Shown here: one piece after another, positions 36,995-45,769 of the stretch
Position numbering within the stretch: the first letter of the stretch is position 1
Layout of the letters: each line of letters begins with the position of its first letter
DNA from: Alphaproteobacteria bacterium
GTDB taxonomy: Bacteria > Pseudomonadota > Alphaproteobacteria > UBA8366 > Aestuariispiraceae
DNA: 64,000 nt
Assembly (NCBI GenBank): GCA_024743195.1
Contig: JANSXE010000006.1
Location: 1 to 64,000, forward strand
Reading direction: 5' to 3'
The notes under the pieces: generated by a model
What the model saw: the letters and a program-made list of their open reading frames with translations, nothing else
Databases searched by the model: none
Told to the model about the DNA's origin: nothing
Made by a program: the position numbers and the translations under genes

Positions 36995-37309
36995 ATGCAG
37001 GACGCCCTGATCCAAAGCGCGCTGGTCGGACAGCCGGGACCGGCGGTCCCGAAGGCGCCGCGCGACGCCTCCCTCGAGAAGGTCCGCGCCGCAGCCGTCG
37101 AGTTCGAGGCCGTCTTCCTCGCCCAGATGCTGCGCCCGATGTTCGACGGGGTGGGAACCGACGGCCCCTTCGGCGGCGGGCAGGCCGAGGCGATCAACCG
37201 CGACATGCTGGTCGACGAGTACGGCAAGGCCCTCGCGCAACGCGGCGGGATCGGATTGGCCGACAGCGTTCTGGCCGAAATGTTGAAGATGCAGGAGGCG
37301 AGCCGATGA
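36995..37309 (+). CDS. flgJ: Rod-binding protein FlgJ, N-terminal domain only
   Basis: A 104-residue protein equal to the rod-capping domain of FlgJ: VRAAAVEFEAVFLAQMLRPMFDGVGTDGPFGGGQAEAINRDMLVDEYGKALAQRGGIGLADSVLAEML. The muramidase domain of enterobacterial FlgJ is missing, as is usual in alphaproteobacteria, where a separate lytic enzyme opens the cell wall. It begins 4 bp after flgI, and its stop overlaps the next start (ATGA). Confidence 0.92.
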   Translation: MQDALIQSALVGQPGPAVPKAPRDASLEKVRAAAVEFEAVFLAQMLRPMFDGVGTDGPFGGGQAEAINRDMLVDEYGKALAQRGGIGLADSVLAEMLKMQEASR

Positions 37310-37737
37310 ACCCCAATGTGCGCGCCCAGAATCTCATCGGCTTGATGGAGGATCTGGTGGAGTTGCTGGAGCGCGAGAATGCGCTGCTGGAGCGGCCCCG
37401 GACCCGCGAGCTCGGCCCGGTGATCGAAGAGAAACAGGCGCTGTTCAAGCTCTATGAGGAGCAGGTCCACGCCATCGCCGCAGAAGAGGGATTCGCCGCC
37501 GCGCTGGCGCCGGAGCTGCGCGAGCGGCTGCAGGCGGTCGGCGGCCGGTTCGAAGACCTCGCCCGGATCAACGAGCGCAAACTGAAACTCGTCGCGCAGG
37601 CGAGCCAGAAGATCGTCGACCACATCGCCGAGGCCGCCCGCAAGGCCTCCGGCCATATCCAGGGCTACGGCCAGGGCGGAACGAGCCGCGCGGAACCCGC
37701 GCGCTCCGCCCCCGTGGCGCTGAATCAGAACTGCTGA
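37306..37737 (+). CDS. FlgN-like export chaperone
   Basis: A 143-residue, almost wholly helical protein: NLIGLMEDLVELLERENALLERPRTRELGPVIEEKQALFKLYEEQV, typical of FlgN-family chaperones that bring FlgK and FlgL to the export gate. The tail (HIQGYGQGGTSRAEPARSAPVALN) is Gly/Ala rich. It lies between flgJ (4-bp overlap) and flgK (72-bp gap), which fits the chaperone role. Confidence 0.8.
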   Translation: MNPNVRAQNLIGLMEDLVELLERENALLERPRTRELGPVIEEKQALFKLYEEQVHAIAAEEGFAAALAPELRERLQAVGGRFEDLARINERKLKLVAQASQKIVDHIAEAARKASGHIQGYGQGGTSRAEPARSAPVALNQNC

Positions 37738-37809
37738 TCGACGCCGCCGCCGGACGCCGCCGGGCAGAAGCCCGAATGGCGCGCCGAGCCAAGAAGGAGG
37801 CAGAAGGCC

Positions 37810-39567
37810 ATGTCGCTCTTTTCCGCCCTCGGAGTCGCCGTCACCTCGATCAACGCGCTCAACACCTCGGTGCGCACGGTCTCGGACAATGTCGCGAACG
37901 CGAACAACCCGAACTACAACCGCCGGGAAGAGAGTTTCGAGAGCTTGCAGACCGGCGGCGTGCGGATCGCCGACATCCGCCGCATCGCCAATGAGGGATT
38001 GCAGCGCGATCTGTTCAGCCAGACGGCCGACGCGACCGCCGACGCGACGCGCGAGCGCCTCTATCGCGAGATCGAGCAGATCACCGGCACGGTCAATTCC
38101 GAAACTCCGCTGGGCGAAGCCTTCGAACGGTTCCGCACGGCCTGGAAAGCCTTCGAGGCGGCGCCCGAGTCCGACGCCGCCGCCGCCGAGGTGCGGATCG
38201 CCGGCGATGCGATCGTGAACGAGTTACAGCGCCTGTCGGACGGTCTCGATCTGGTGGAGAACCAGGTCCTGAGCGAGGTCGACGACGCCGTCACCCGCCT
38301 CAACGTCGCACTGGCGGAGGTCGACCGGCTGAACAATGCGATCGTCCGCGATCTGGCGGGCGGCCGACCGGTGTCGCAGCTGGAGAACCTGAGAGATCGG
38401 CAACTGGAAGCCGTCTCGAGCCTGATCGACATCCGGACCTTCAAGCGCGACGACGGCTCGGTCTCGGTCTACACGACCACGGGCCTCGACCTGACCGACC
38501 GCAACGCCAGCACCTTCACCTGGGATGCGGCGACGCGCCAACTGACCAAATCGGGATCGCCCAGCACCGATCTGGTCACCGGCGGGCAGTTGCCCGACGG
38601 GGAATTGAGCGCGCTCATCAGCTTCATCCGCACCGACCAGACGGCGCAGGACAGCACCGCCAGCGGGCTCGGCGCGCTCGAGAAGATGCGCAACCATCTG
38701 GATGAAGTCGCCTATAGCCTGGTCGACGACGCGACCCGCGCCACGACGAGCAGCAGCGTCATGCAGGCGACGAGCACGCTGGCCTCGCTCGGGATCAACG
38801 CCGGCGACGAATTCACCATCGACGTCGGCGCCGGCGCCGTCACGGTGCCGAGCGGCGGCGGCGCCTTGGGCGCGGCGATCGACGCGACCGATACGGTGCA
38901 GAACCTGCTCGACGAGTTGAACGCCATCGCCAACGTGCGCGCCCGCCTGACGGCCTACGGCACGCTGGAGATCTCGACCGTCGCCGGAACCGACCTGACG
39001 CTGAACGATACGACCGGCACGCCGCTGCAGACGCTTGGGCTCATCACCACCGATCCGCAGACCTTCGCGGCGCGCGATCCCCAGACCTTCGCAAGCGCCT
39101 ACAACAATGCGACGGGGCTCGCCGGCGAGGCCGCCAACTTCTTCGAGGTCGAGACCGGGACCACGCCCTTGAGCGCGAGCCGCACCAATCTGCGCGTCAA
39201 CGATACGATCACCAGCGGGGCCGAAGGGCTCAAGACGCTGTCCGGAAACGACGTTGTGGAGGCGCTGAACGGCTCCAACCGCGATCTCCGCGGCTCGGCG
39301 CTGCGCCTGACGAACGAGACCTACACCGGCCTCGCCAGCGGCGTGCTGGTCGACCTGGTCAAGCAGTCCGAGCGCGCGACGACGCTGGCCGGTGAAAGCG
39401 AGACCCTGCGCGCCGACCTGCAACAGACGCTGCGCGACGAGGTCGGCGTCAGCATCGACGAGGAGATGGCGCGGCTGACCGTTCTGCAGAACTCCTACGC
39501 CGCCTCAGCCCGGGTCATCGACAGCGTCAACCAGATGCTGCAGGCGTTGGAGAATGCGGTGCGCTAG
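37810..39567 (+). CDS. flgK: Flagellar hook-associated protein FlgK (HAP1)
   Basis: A 585-residue hook-filament junction protein. The N-terminus (SINALNTSVRTVSDNVANANNPNYNRREESF) and C-terminus (MARLTVLQNSYAASARVIDSVNQMLQALENAV) form the usual coiled-coil termini. The second conserved stretch, ATRERLYREIEQITGTVNSE ... FRTAWKAFEAAPES, is FlgK-specific. The middle is variable. FlgL normally follows flgK but is absent here, and sugar-nucleotide genes follow at once. Confidence 0.93.
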   Translation: MSLFSALGVAVTSINALNTSVRTVSDNVANANNPNYNRREESFESLQTGGVRIADIRRIANEGLQRDLFSQTADATADATRERLYREIEQITGTVNSETPLGEAFERFRTAWKAFEAAPESDAAAAEVRIAGDAIVNELQRLSDGLDLVENQVLSEVDDAVTRLNVALAEVDRLNNAIVRDLAGGRPVSQLENLRDRQLEAVSSLIDIRTFKRDDGSVSVYTTTGLDLTDRNASTFTWDAATRQLTKSGSPSTDLVTGGQLPDGELSALISFIRTDQTAQDSTASGLGALEKMRNHLDEVAYSLVDDATRATTSSSVMQATSTLASLGINAGDEFTIDVGAGAVTVPSGGGALGAAIDATDTVQNLLDELNAIANVRARLTAYGTLEISTVAGTDLTLNDTTGTPLQTLGLITTDPQTFAARDPQTFASAYNNATGLAGEAANFFEVETGTTPLSASRTNLRVNDTITSGAEGLKTLSGNDVVEALNGSNRDLRGSALRLTNETYTGLASGVLVDLVKQSERATTLAGESETLRADLQQTLRDEVGVSIDEEMARLTVLQNSYAASARVIDSVNQMLQALENAVR

Positions 39568-39604
39568 GCTGGCGCTTGCCAGGCTTTCCGGAGGTCCCTG
39601 CAGC

Positions 39605-40600
39605 ATGACCGACCAGCCGCTCACCGTCGGGGTCGTCGGCCTGGGGGTCGGCGAACGCCACGTCGTCGGCTACCGCGCCATTCCAGGCGTCGCGGTCAAG
39701 GCCGTGTGCGACCTCGACGCCGACCATCTGGCCGCCGTCGCGGCCCGTCAGGGCGTCCCGGAGGCCCACGCCGACTGGCGCGACCTCGTCGCCGACCCGT
39801 CGATTGACGCGGTCTCCATCTGCTCCTACGACGACGCCCATGTGGAGCAAACCGTCGCCGCCTTCGCGGCCGGCAAGCACGTCTTCTGCGAGAAGCCGGT
39901 CGCGCTCGACCGCGCGGGGCTGGAGCAGGTGGAGGACGCCTGGCGGCGCTCCGGCAAGCGGCTCTCCTCCAACCTGATCCTGCGCCAGTCGCCGCGCTTT
40001 CGCGCGGTGCACGACATGGTCCGACGAGGGGAGTTCGGCGACCTCTTCTATATGGAGGGCGACTACATCCACCAGATTCTCTGGAAGATCACGCAGGGCT
40101 GGCGGGGAAAGATGGACTTCTATTGCGTCGTCTATGGCGGCGGCGTCCATCTGATCGATCTGATGCGCTGGATCGCCGGCGAAGAGGTCGTCGAGGTGAC
40201 CGCGATGGCGACGAAGAAGCTGACCCGCGACAGCGCCTTCAAGTATCCGGACGTGATGAGCGTGCTGATGCGCTTCGAAAGCGACCTGCTGGCCAAGTCG
40301 ACCACCCTCTTCGGCCCGCAGCGCCGCAAGTTCCACAGCCTCAATCTCTACGGAACCAGGCTCAGCTTCGAAAACGCCGACGGCCCCGCACGCCTATATC
40401 GCGGCGACGCGCCCGAGGACGAGGAGGCCTTCGACGTCCCCTACCCCGCGATGGAGAAGGGCGACCTGCTGCCCGACTTCGTCGCCGCCATCCGCGGCGC
40501 ACGCGAACCCTTGGTCACCGGCGAGGACGTGATCCGGGTGATGAAAATCTGCCTCGCCGCCTGGGACAGCGCGGAGAGCGGGCGGGCCGTTCGGCTTTGA
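39605..40600 (+). CDS. Gfo/Idh/MocA-family oxidoreductase
   Basis: A 331-residue NAD(P)-dependent sugar dehydrogenase. The Rossmann motif is VGVVGLGVGERHVVGY, with GKHVFCEKPVALDRAGLEQ holding the catalytic-type Lys of EKP, and GGGVHLIDLMRWIAG later. The ATG at 39605 has GGAGG about 10 bases upstream; a longer frame to 39554 overlaps flgK and is rejected. It begins 37 bp after flgK. Together with the aminotransferase that follows it resembles WbpB/WbpE-type steps that oxidise and then aminate a nucleotide sugar. The substrate cannot be told from sequence alone. Confidence 0.9.
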   Translation: MTDQPLTVGVVGLGVGERHVVGYRAIPGVAVKAVCDLDADHLAAVAARQGVPEAHADWRDLVADPSIDAVSICSYDDAHVEQTVAAFAAGKHVFCEKPVALDRAGLEQVEDAWRRSGKRLSSNLILRQSPRFRAVHDMVRRGEFGDLFYMEGDYIHQILWKITQGWRGKMDFYCVVYGGGVHLIDLMRWIAGEEVVEVTAMATKKLTRDSAFKYPDVMSVLMRFESDLLAKSTTLFGPQRRKFHSLNLYGTRLSFENADGPARLYRGDAPEDEEAFDVPYPAMEKGDLLPDFVAAIRGAREPLVTGEDVIRVMKICLAAWDSAESGRAVRL

Positions 40601-40681
40601 TGTTGTCCTAAGTCTGCGCCCCTTCCAATCGGTGAGGAACTTGGTACCGTCGATGCGGACGGAATAAGAGATGGATCCCCT

Positions 40682-41842
40682 ATGACCGACGACCCCATTC
40701 CCTTCGGCCGGCCGATGCTGGACGGCGCCGCGCTGGACGCGGTGCGCGACGTGCTGGAGAGCGGCATCCTGGTTCACGGCCAGGTGACGCCGGCCTTCGA
40801 GGAGGCTTTCGCCCGGCGCCTCGGCGCCCGGCACGCCGTCGCGGTGGCGAGCTGTACGGCCGGGCTGCATCTCACCCTCTTCGTCAAGGACGTGGGGCCC
40901 GGCGACCGGGTGGCGGTTCCCGCCATGACGCATGTGGCGACCGCCCATTCGGTGGAGCTTCAGGGCGCGACGCCGGTCTTCGTCGACGTCGACCCGGCGA
41001 CCGGCAACATGGATCCGGAGGCGCTGGCGGCGCTCGAGGGGCCGCTCGCGGCCGTCACGCCGGTCCACTATCTGGGCCTGCCCTGCGCCATGGACCGGAT
41101 CAACGCGATCGCCGCGGAGAAAGGCGCCTTCGTGCTGGAGGACTGCGCACTCGCCGTCGATGCGGTCTATGGGCAGAAGAAGGCGGGGACGCTCGGCCTC
41201 GCCGGCGCCTTCTCCTTCTATCCGGTGAAGCACATGACCTCGATCGAAGGGGGCATGGTGACGACGGACGACGACGAACTCGCCTTCCAGCTGCGCAAGC
41301 GCCGGGCCTTCGGCTACAACCGCATGCTGGGCGAGCGCGCGCGGCCGGGGATCTACGACGTCGACGCGCTGGGCTTCAATTACCGGATGAGCGAGGTGGA
41401 GGCGGCGGTCGGCCTCGCCCAGATCGCGCGGCTCGACGCCTTCCAAGCGGCGCGCGCCGAGAACGCCGCCACGCTCCGTGCGGCGCTGTCGAAGATCGAG
41501 GGGCTGACGCTCTTCCCGCTTGAGCACGGGCCGGCGCGCTCCAGCCATTATTGCCTGAACGCCGTGCTGCCGCGAGACGGGTCGGTCCACCGCGACACGG
41601 TGGTCGACGGCCTCAAGGCGCGCGGGATCGGCAGTTCGATCCACTATCCCGGGCCGGTGCCGCTCTTTACCTATTATTCAGAGAAGTACGGCTACCGTCC
41701 CGGCCAGTTCCCCATCGCCGAATGGCTGGCCGACCAGACCATCTCGCTGCCGGTGGGGCCGCATTTGGGCGAAGACGGCGCCGGCAGAATCGCCGATGCT
41801 TTCGCCGGCGCCTATCGGGAGGGCCAGAAGGCCCGAGGATGA
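40682..41842 (+). CDS. DegT/DnrJ/EryC1/StrS-family sugar aminotransferase
   Basis: A 386-residue PLP aminotransferase that typically converts a keto nucleotide sugar to an amino sugar. The PLP lysine lies in SFYPVKHMTSIEGGMVTT (about residue 184), the Asp in EDCALAVDA, and the N-terminal GARHAVAVASCTAGLHLTL and C-terminal SSIHYPGPVPL segments are typical. It follows the oxidoreductase after 81 bp, and its stop overlaps the epimerase start (ATGA). Confidence 0.93.
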   Translation: MTDDPIPFGRPMLDGAALDAVRDVLESGILVHGQVTPAFEEAFARRLGARHAVAVASCTAGLHLTLFVKDVGPGDRVAVPAMTHVATAHSVELQGATPVFVDVDPATGNMDPEALAALEGPLAAVTPVHYLGLPCAMDRINAIAAEKGAFVLEDCALAVDAVYGQKKAGTLGLAGAFSFYPVKHMTSIEGGMVTTDDDELAFQLRKRRAFGYNRMLGERARPGIYDVDALGFNYRMSEVEAAVGLAQIARLDAFQAARAENAATLRAALSKIEGLTLFPLEHGPARSSHYCLNAVLPRDGSVHRDTVVDGLKARGIGSSIHYPGPVPLFTYYSEKYGYRPGQFPIAEWLADQTISLPVGPHLGEDGAGRIADAFAGAYREGQKARG

Positions 41843-42936
41843 GGAAGACGCGATCCATGACGGACATCCCCTATGACAGCCTGAGGGCGAAGCTGGCCGG
41901 CCAGCGCGTGCTGCTGATCGGCGGCGCGGGCTTCATCGGGCATAATCTGGCGCTGGGCCTGGCGGAGATGGGCGCGGAGGTCGCCATCGCCGACAACCTG
42001 ATGGTCAACAGCCTGATCGAGAACAGCTTCGAATCCCAGCGCAACGCCGTCCAACGCCAAGCCTATCAGCTCTTCCTGCTGTCGCGCTTCGAACTGCTGC
42101 GCGAGGCCGGGGTGCGGCTGATGAATTGCGACGCGCGCCTGCTGACCGATCTCGGCCGGGTGTTCGAGGAGGTGCGGCCGACCAAGGTCGTGCATCTGGC
42201 CGCCATCGCGTCGGCCGTCGACGCCAAGAAGGAGCCGGGGCTGACCTTCGATCTGCAGCTCATCACGCTGCGCAACGCCTTGGAGCTGGTGCGGCCCCGC
42301 GTCGATGAGATCAATCAGGTGATGTTCCTCTCCTCCTCCACCGTCTATGGCGATTTCGAGGGCGACACGGTGGACGAGACCACTTTCCCTCGGCCGGAAG
42401 GGATCTACGCCAACGCCAAGTTCATGGGCGAGCGGCTGGTCCGCACCTACCGCACGCAGTACGGCGTGGGAACGACGGTGATCCGCCCCTCCGCCCTCTA
42501 TGGCGAGCGCTGCATCAGCCGCCGGGTCAGCCAGGCCTTCATCGAGAACGCGCTGACCGGCAAGCCGCTGCTGCTCGAAGGCGGCGGCGACGGGCGGCTG
42601 GACTTCACCTATATCGAGGACCTCGTGCAGGGCATGGTGCGCGCGCTGGCGCTGCATCAGGGGCCGGACAACTCCTCCACCTTCAACATCACCTTCGGCA
42701 ACGCGCGGACCATTGCGGAGCTGGCCGCCATCGTGAAGGACGTCGTGCCCGACGCGATCTTGGAGGAGCGCCCGCGCGCGGTGGACAAGCCGATCCGCGG
42801 CACGCTGTCGATCGAGCGCGCGTCCAGCGTCCTCGGCTTCAAGCCGGACTGGCCGCTGGAGACCGGATATCGCCGCTATTGCGAGTGGTATGTCGACGCC
42901 TGGGAGCGCGCGACGCGCCAACTGGAGCGGAACTGA
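41839..42936 (+). CDS. NAD-dependent sugar-nucleotide epimerase/dehydratase (extended SDR)
   Basis: A 365-residue extended short-chain dehydrogenase. The nucleotide-binding motif is VLLIGGAGFIGHNLALGL, active-site SSSTVYGDFEG provides Ser/Thr, and the YxxxK pair is IYANAKFMGERL. The C-terminal substrate region has GRLDFTYIEDLVQGMVRAL. The ATG at 41839 overlaps the aminotransferase stop; an ATG at 41857 with GAGGAAG upstream is equally possible. The larger in-frame extension to 41551 lies inside the aminotransferase gene and is not real. Confidence 0.92.
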   Translation: MRKTRSMTDIPYDSLRAKLAGQRVLLIGGAGFIGHNLALGLAEMGAEVAIADNLMVNSLIENSFESQRNAVQRQAYQLFLLSRFELLREAGVRLMNCDARLLTDLGRVFEEVRPTKVVHLAAIASAVDAKKEPGLTFDLQLITLRNALELVRPRVDEINQVMFLSSSTVYGDFEGDTVDETTFPRPEGIYANAKFMGERLVRTYRTQYGVGTTVIRPSALYGERCISRRVSQAFIENALTGKPLLLEGGGDGRLDFTYIEDLVQGMVRALALHQGPDNSSTFNITFGNARTIAELAAIVKDVVPDAILEERPRAVDKPIRGTLSIERASSVLGFKPDWPLETGYRRYCEWYVDAWERATRQLERN

Positions 42937-42950
42937 GCGGCGCCCGCCCC

Positions 42951-43670
42951 ATGGACGCTGCGCCCGCCCCCACCTCCACCTCCCGCGGCCCCGCCGCGCT
43001 CATCCTGCTGGCCCGGCTCGACAGTCGGCGCCTCCCGGGCAAGGGGTTGATGGATTTGGGCGGGCGGCCGGTTCTCGGCCGGGCGATCGACCGGCTGCGC
43101 CGCTGCCGCACGGTCGCGAGCCTGATCGTCGCCACCTCCGACCGGCCGGTCGACGACGCGCTGGAAGCCTTCGCGGAGGCGGAGGGCGTCGGCTGCTTCC
43201 GCGGCGACGCCGCCGACGTCGCCGGACGCTGCCTCGCCGCGATGCAGGCCGCCGGGCTCGACTGGTTCGTGCGCATCTGCGGCGACAGCCCCTTCGCCGA
43301 CCCGGCGATCGTCGACGCCGTCGCCGACGCCTTCCTGGCCGACCCGGCGCTCGACCTCGCCACCAACGTCTTCCCGCGCGGCTATCCCATCGGCGCCAGC
43401 GCGGAGGCGGCGAGCCGCGACGCGATGGCGCGGATCTGCGCGGAGACGGACGACCTCGCCTACCGCGAACACGTCACCGCCTGGGCCTACGCCCACCCCG
43501 AAACCTACGCCATCCGCAACCTGCATCCGGGGCACGACCGCTTCGCCGAGCTCTCCATCGCCGTCGACACGGCCGACGACCTCGCCCGCGCCCGGCGCGC
43601 GCTCGCCGCCCTGCCCGACCCGACGACAGCGCCGCTCGACGAGATCGTCGCCGCCTATGCGACCGAATAG
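42951..43670 (+). CDS. SpsF/NeuA-like cytidylyltransferase
   Basis: A 239-residue nucleotidyltransferase. The SpsF-type N-terminus ALILLARLDSRRLPGKGLMDLGGRPVLG includes the nucleotide-binding RLPGK, followed by SLIVATSDRPVDD and WFVRICGDSPFADP. Such enzymes activate sugars as CMP or related derivatives. The ATG at 42951 follows the epimerase after 14 bp. It completes a four-gene set with the oxidoreductase, aminotransferase and epimerase. Being right after flgK, the set may supply a sugar for flagellin glycosylation, but a lipopolysaccharide role is possible. Confidence 0.85.
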   Translation: MDAAPAPTSTSRGPAALILLARLDSRRLPGKGLMDLGGRPVLGRAIDRLRRCRTVASLIVATSDRPVDDALEAFAEAEGVGCFRGDAADVAGRCLAAMQAAGLDWFVRICGDSPFADPAIVDAVADAFLADPALDLATNVFPRGYPIGASAEAASRDAMARICAETDDLAYREHVTAWAYAHPETYAIRNLHPGHDRFAELSIAVDTADDLARARRALAALPDPTTAPLDEIVAAYATE

Positions 43671-43693
43671 GCGGCCGTCGCCTCCCTGCAGCC

Positions 43694-44092
43694 TCAATTG
43701 ATCGTCGGCGGCTCGTGGGCTTGCGGGTCGGCGGGCGGCTCGGCGCGGGTGGGGCCGGCCTGGTGGTGGACCAGGCGCCAGAGGCCGCCTTCCCGGGCGA
43801 AGAGGTTGGTGGCGACCAGCGCCTGGCCTCGGATCGCCTCGAAGCAGATCACGAAGGCGGTCTCGCCGTAGTCGAAGACCCGCGGCGCGAGACAGCGCAC
43901 CGGCGGCGGGTCCTGCAGGATCGCCCGCCAGCTCGCGACGATCGCCTCGCGCTCGACCAGCGGCTCCCAGCCGGGATGCAGGCAGGCGACCGGCAGATCG
44001 ACCGCCCACAGCGCGTCCATCGCGGCGGCGTCGCCTTCGGCGAAGGCCTGATAGAAGGCCTCGTTGACGAACAGCACTTCCTCGCGGCTCAT
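43694..44092 (-). CDS. SnoaL/NTF2-like fold protein
   Basis: A 132-residue protein with the SnoaL_3/DUF4440 pattern: VLFVNEAFYQAFAEGDAAAMDALWAVDLPVACLHPGWEPLVEREAIVASWRAIL, then ETAFVICFEAIRGQALVATNLF and LWRLVHHQAGPT. The cone-shaped fold occurs in ketosteroid-isomerase-like enzymes and in ligand-binding proteins, and the substrate is unknown. It lies tail to tail with the cytidylyltransferase gene (23-bp gap) and 15 bp from the next minus-strand gene upstream. Confidence 0.85.
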   Translation of the reverse strand: MSREEVLFVNEAFYQAFAEGDAAAMDALWAVDLPVACLHPGWEPLVEREAIVASWRAILQDPPPVRCLAPRVFDYGETAFVICFEAIRGQALVATNLFAREGGLWRLVHHQAGPTRAEPPADPQAHEPPTIN

Positions 44093-44107
44093 CGGCCCGG
44101 CCTTCCG

Positions 44108-44683
44108 CTAAAGCAGTCTTATGCGGTGGGACAGCGCGCGGCCGTCGCTCACCACCAGTTCCTCGAACCCCAAGAGCTTGCACAGGTCCAGGAAGGTCAG
44201 CGCCTCCGGCGGCGCGCCGATGTCGGTGAAGACGGGCGTGGAGCGCGCCGTGGCGGTCAGCCCCGCGAGCCAGGCCCGCATCCGATAGAGCGTCGCGAAC
44301 CGCTGATCGTCGAGCCCGACCAGGATGATCGTCCGGCTGCCCGCGCCCTTGGCGAAGATCATGAAGGGCGGCGCATAGCCGTTGCCCAGCATCTGGTTCG
44401 TCAGGCCCGTCAGGAAGGCGATGCGCGTGCGCTCGGTCGCGTTCGGCAGGGTCCGCACCCGCGGGCCGTACGTCTCCTCGCTTTCGGGCGGGGGATAGTA
44501 GTAGCCGATATAGCGGTCCTCCGCCGCGGCCGCCGCGGCCGCCTCGGGCGACGCCGGCGTCGCGGGTTCAAGCCCTTCGGCCGCCGCCGCGGCCGCGAGC
44601 GCCGGGGCCACCAGCATCAACGCCGCCGCCGCGCCCGCCCTCGCCACGCCCACTCGCCGTTTCGCCATCGCTCGCCTGTCCAT
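44108..44683 (-). CDS. Exported hypothetical protein
   Basis: A 191-residue protein with a signal peptide ([35 protein letters not shown]-type, cleavage near residue 36). The mature part begins with a Glu/Ala segment, then [65 protein letters not shown] and [19 protein letters not shown] do not recognise a named domain. The ATG at 44683 has GGAGGA 7 bases upstream. It is divergent from nadK with 121 bp between starts, so the two may share a control region. Confidence 0.75.
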   Translation of the reverse strand: MDRRAMAKRRVGVARAGAAAALMLVAPALAAAAAAEGLEPATPASPEAAAAAAAEDRYIGYYYPPPESEETYGPRVRTLPNATERTRIAFLTGLTNQMLGNGYAPPFMIFAKGAGSRTIILVGLDDQRFATLYRMRAWLAGLTATARSTPVFTDIGAPPEALTFLDLCKLLGFEELVVSDGRALSHRIRLL

Positions 44684-44804
44684 GCGTCCTCCGCCCTTTC
44701 CGGTCCGCGGATCGGCGGCTACAGTTCGCCTCCGACCGGCCCGCCCGTCTCGCGCGCTGCCGACTGTGGCGCGCGGCGGCGCCGAAAAGCAAGGATTGGA
44801 CGCC

Positions 44805-45641
44805 ATGGCCGAGGCCCCCGCCCTGGAAGAGGGCGCGAAAGAGGCGGCGCAGACCGGCCGCCGCGCCGGGCGCCACGACCTGCGCATCGCCTTCGTCGCC
44901 TCGGAGGCGGAGGAGGCGCAAAGGGCGCTGGCGACGCTGAAGCGCCGCTACAAGCACGTTCCGACGACCGAGGAGGCGGACGTCGTCGTGGCGCTGGGCG
45001 GCGACGGCTTCATGCTGCAGACCCTGCGCGCCATGATCGGCCAGGGAACGCCCGTCTACGGCATGAACCGCGGGACGGTCGGCTTCCTGATGAACGAGTA
45101 CAGCGACGACGGGCTGACGGACCGCCTGCACAAGGCGCAGTCGCTCAAGCTCTATCCGCTGCGCATGAGCGCGACCCGGGTCGACGGAACGGTGGTGGAG
45201 GCGATCGCGATCAACGAGGTCTCCGTCTTCCGCGAGACGCGTCAGGCCGCCAAGATCGACATCCGCGTCGACGGGGTCAGCCGTCTGAACGGGCTGATCT
45301 GCGACGGCGTCCTGCTGGCGACGCCGGCGGGCAGCACGGCCTACAACCTCTCCGCCCACGGGCCGATCGTGCCGGTGGGCGCCGGCGTCCTGGCCCTGAC
45401 GCCGATCAGCGCCTTCCGGCCAAGGCGGTGGCGCGGCGCGCTGTTGCCGCAATCCGCGCGGGTCGAATTCGAAATCCGCAGCACCGCCAAGCGCCCGGTC
45501 AGTGCGGTCGCGGATTCGACCGAGGTGCGCGACGTGCGCCATGTCGCGATCCACGAGGACCGCACCGTCGCGGCCACGATCATGTTCGATCCCGAGCATA
45601 ATCTGGAGGAACGCATTCTGAAGGAGCAGTTCACCGCCTGA
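44805..45641 (+). CDS. nadK: NAD kinase
   Basis: A 278-residue kinase that makes NADP+ from NAD+ using ATP. The nucleotide-binding GGDG motif is at 65-68 ([11 protein letters not shown]), the NE/substrate motif in [11 protein letters not shown], and the glycine-rich [17 protein letters not shown] follows. About 25 extra residues precede the core. The ATG at 44805 has AAGGA about 9 bases upstream; the frame is open to 44682 but without protein character. Essential cytoplasmic enzyme. Confidence 0.95.
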   Translation: MAEAPALEEGAKEAAQTGRRAGRHDLRIAFVASEAEEAQRALATLKRRYKHVPTTEEADVVVALGGDGFMLQTLRAMIGQGTPVYGMNRGTVGFLMNEYSDDGLTDRLHKAQSLKLYPLRMSATRVDGTVVEAIAINEVSVFRETRQAAKIDIRVDGVSRLNGLICDGVLLATPAGSTAYNLSAHGPIVPVGAGVLALTPISAFRPRRWRGALLPQSARVEFEIRSTAKRPVSAVADSTEVRDVRHVAIHEDRTVAATIMFDPEHNLEERILKEQFTA

Positions 45642-45769
45642 CCGCCGGGCGGGCGGCACGGCGTCCGTGACAGGGCGCGCCGACGCCGGGTACAAAGGGA
45701 CCGGATGGTGCGGGGACGGCCGCCGGCGCGGGGGGCGCGGGCGGGACGTTTTCCCTGGGGGAGCGCGCG

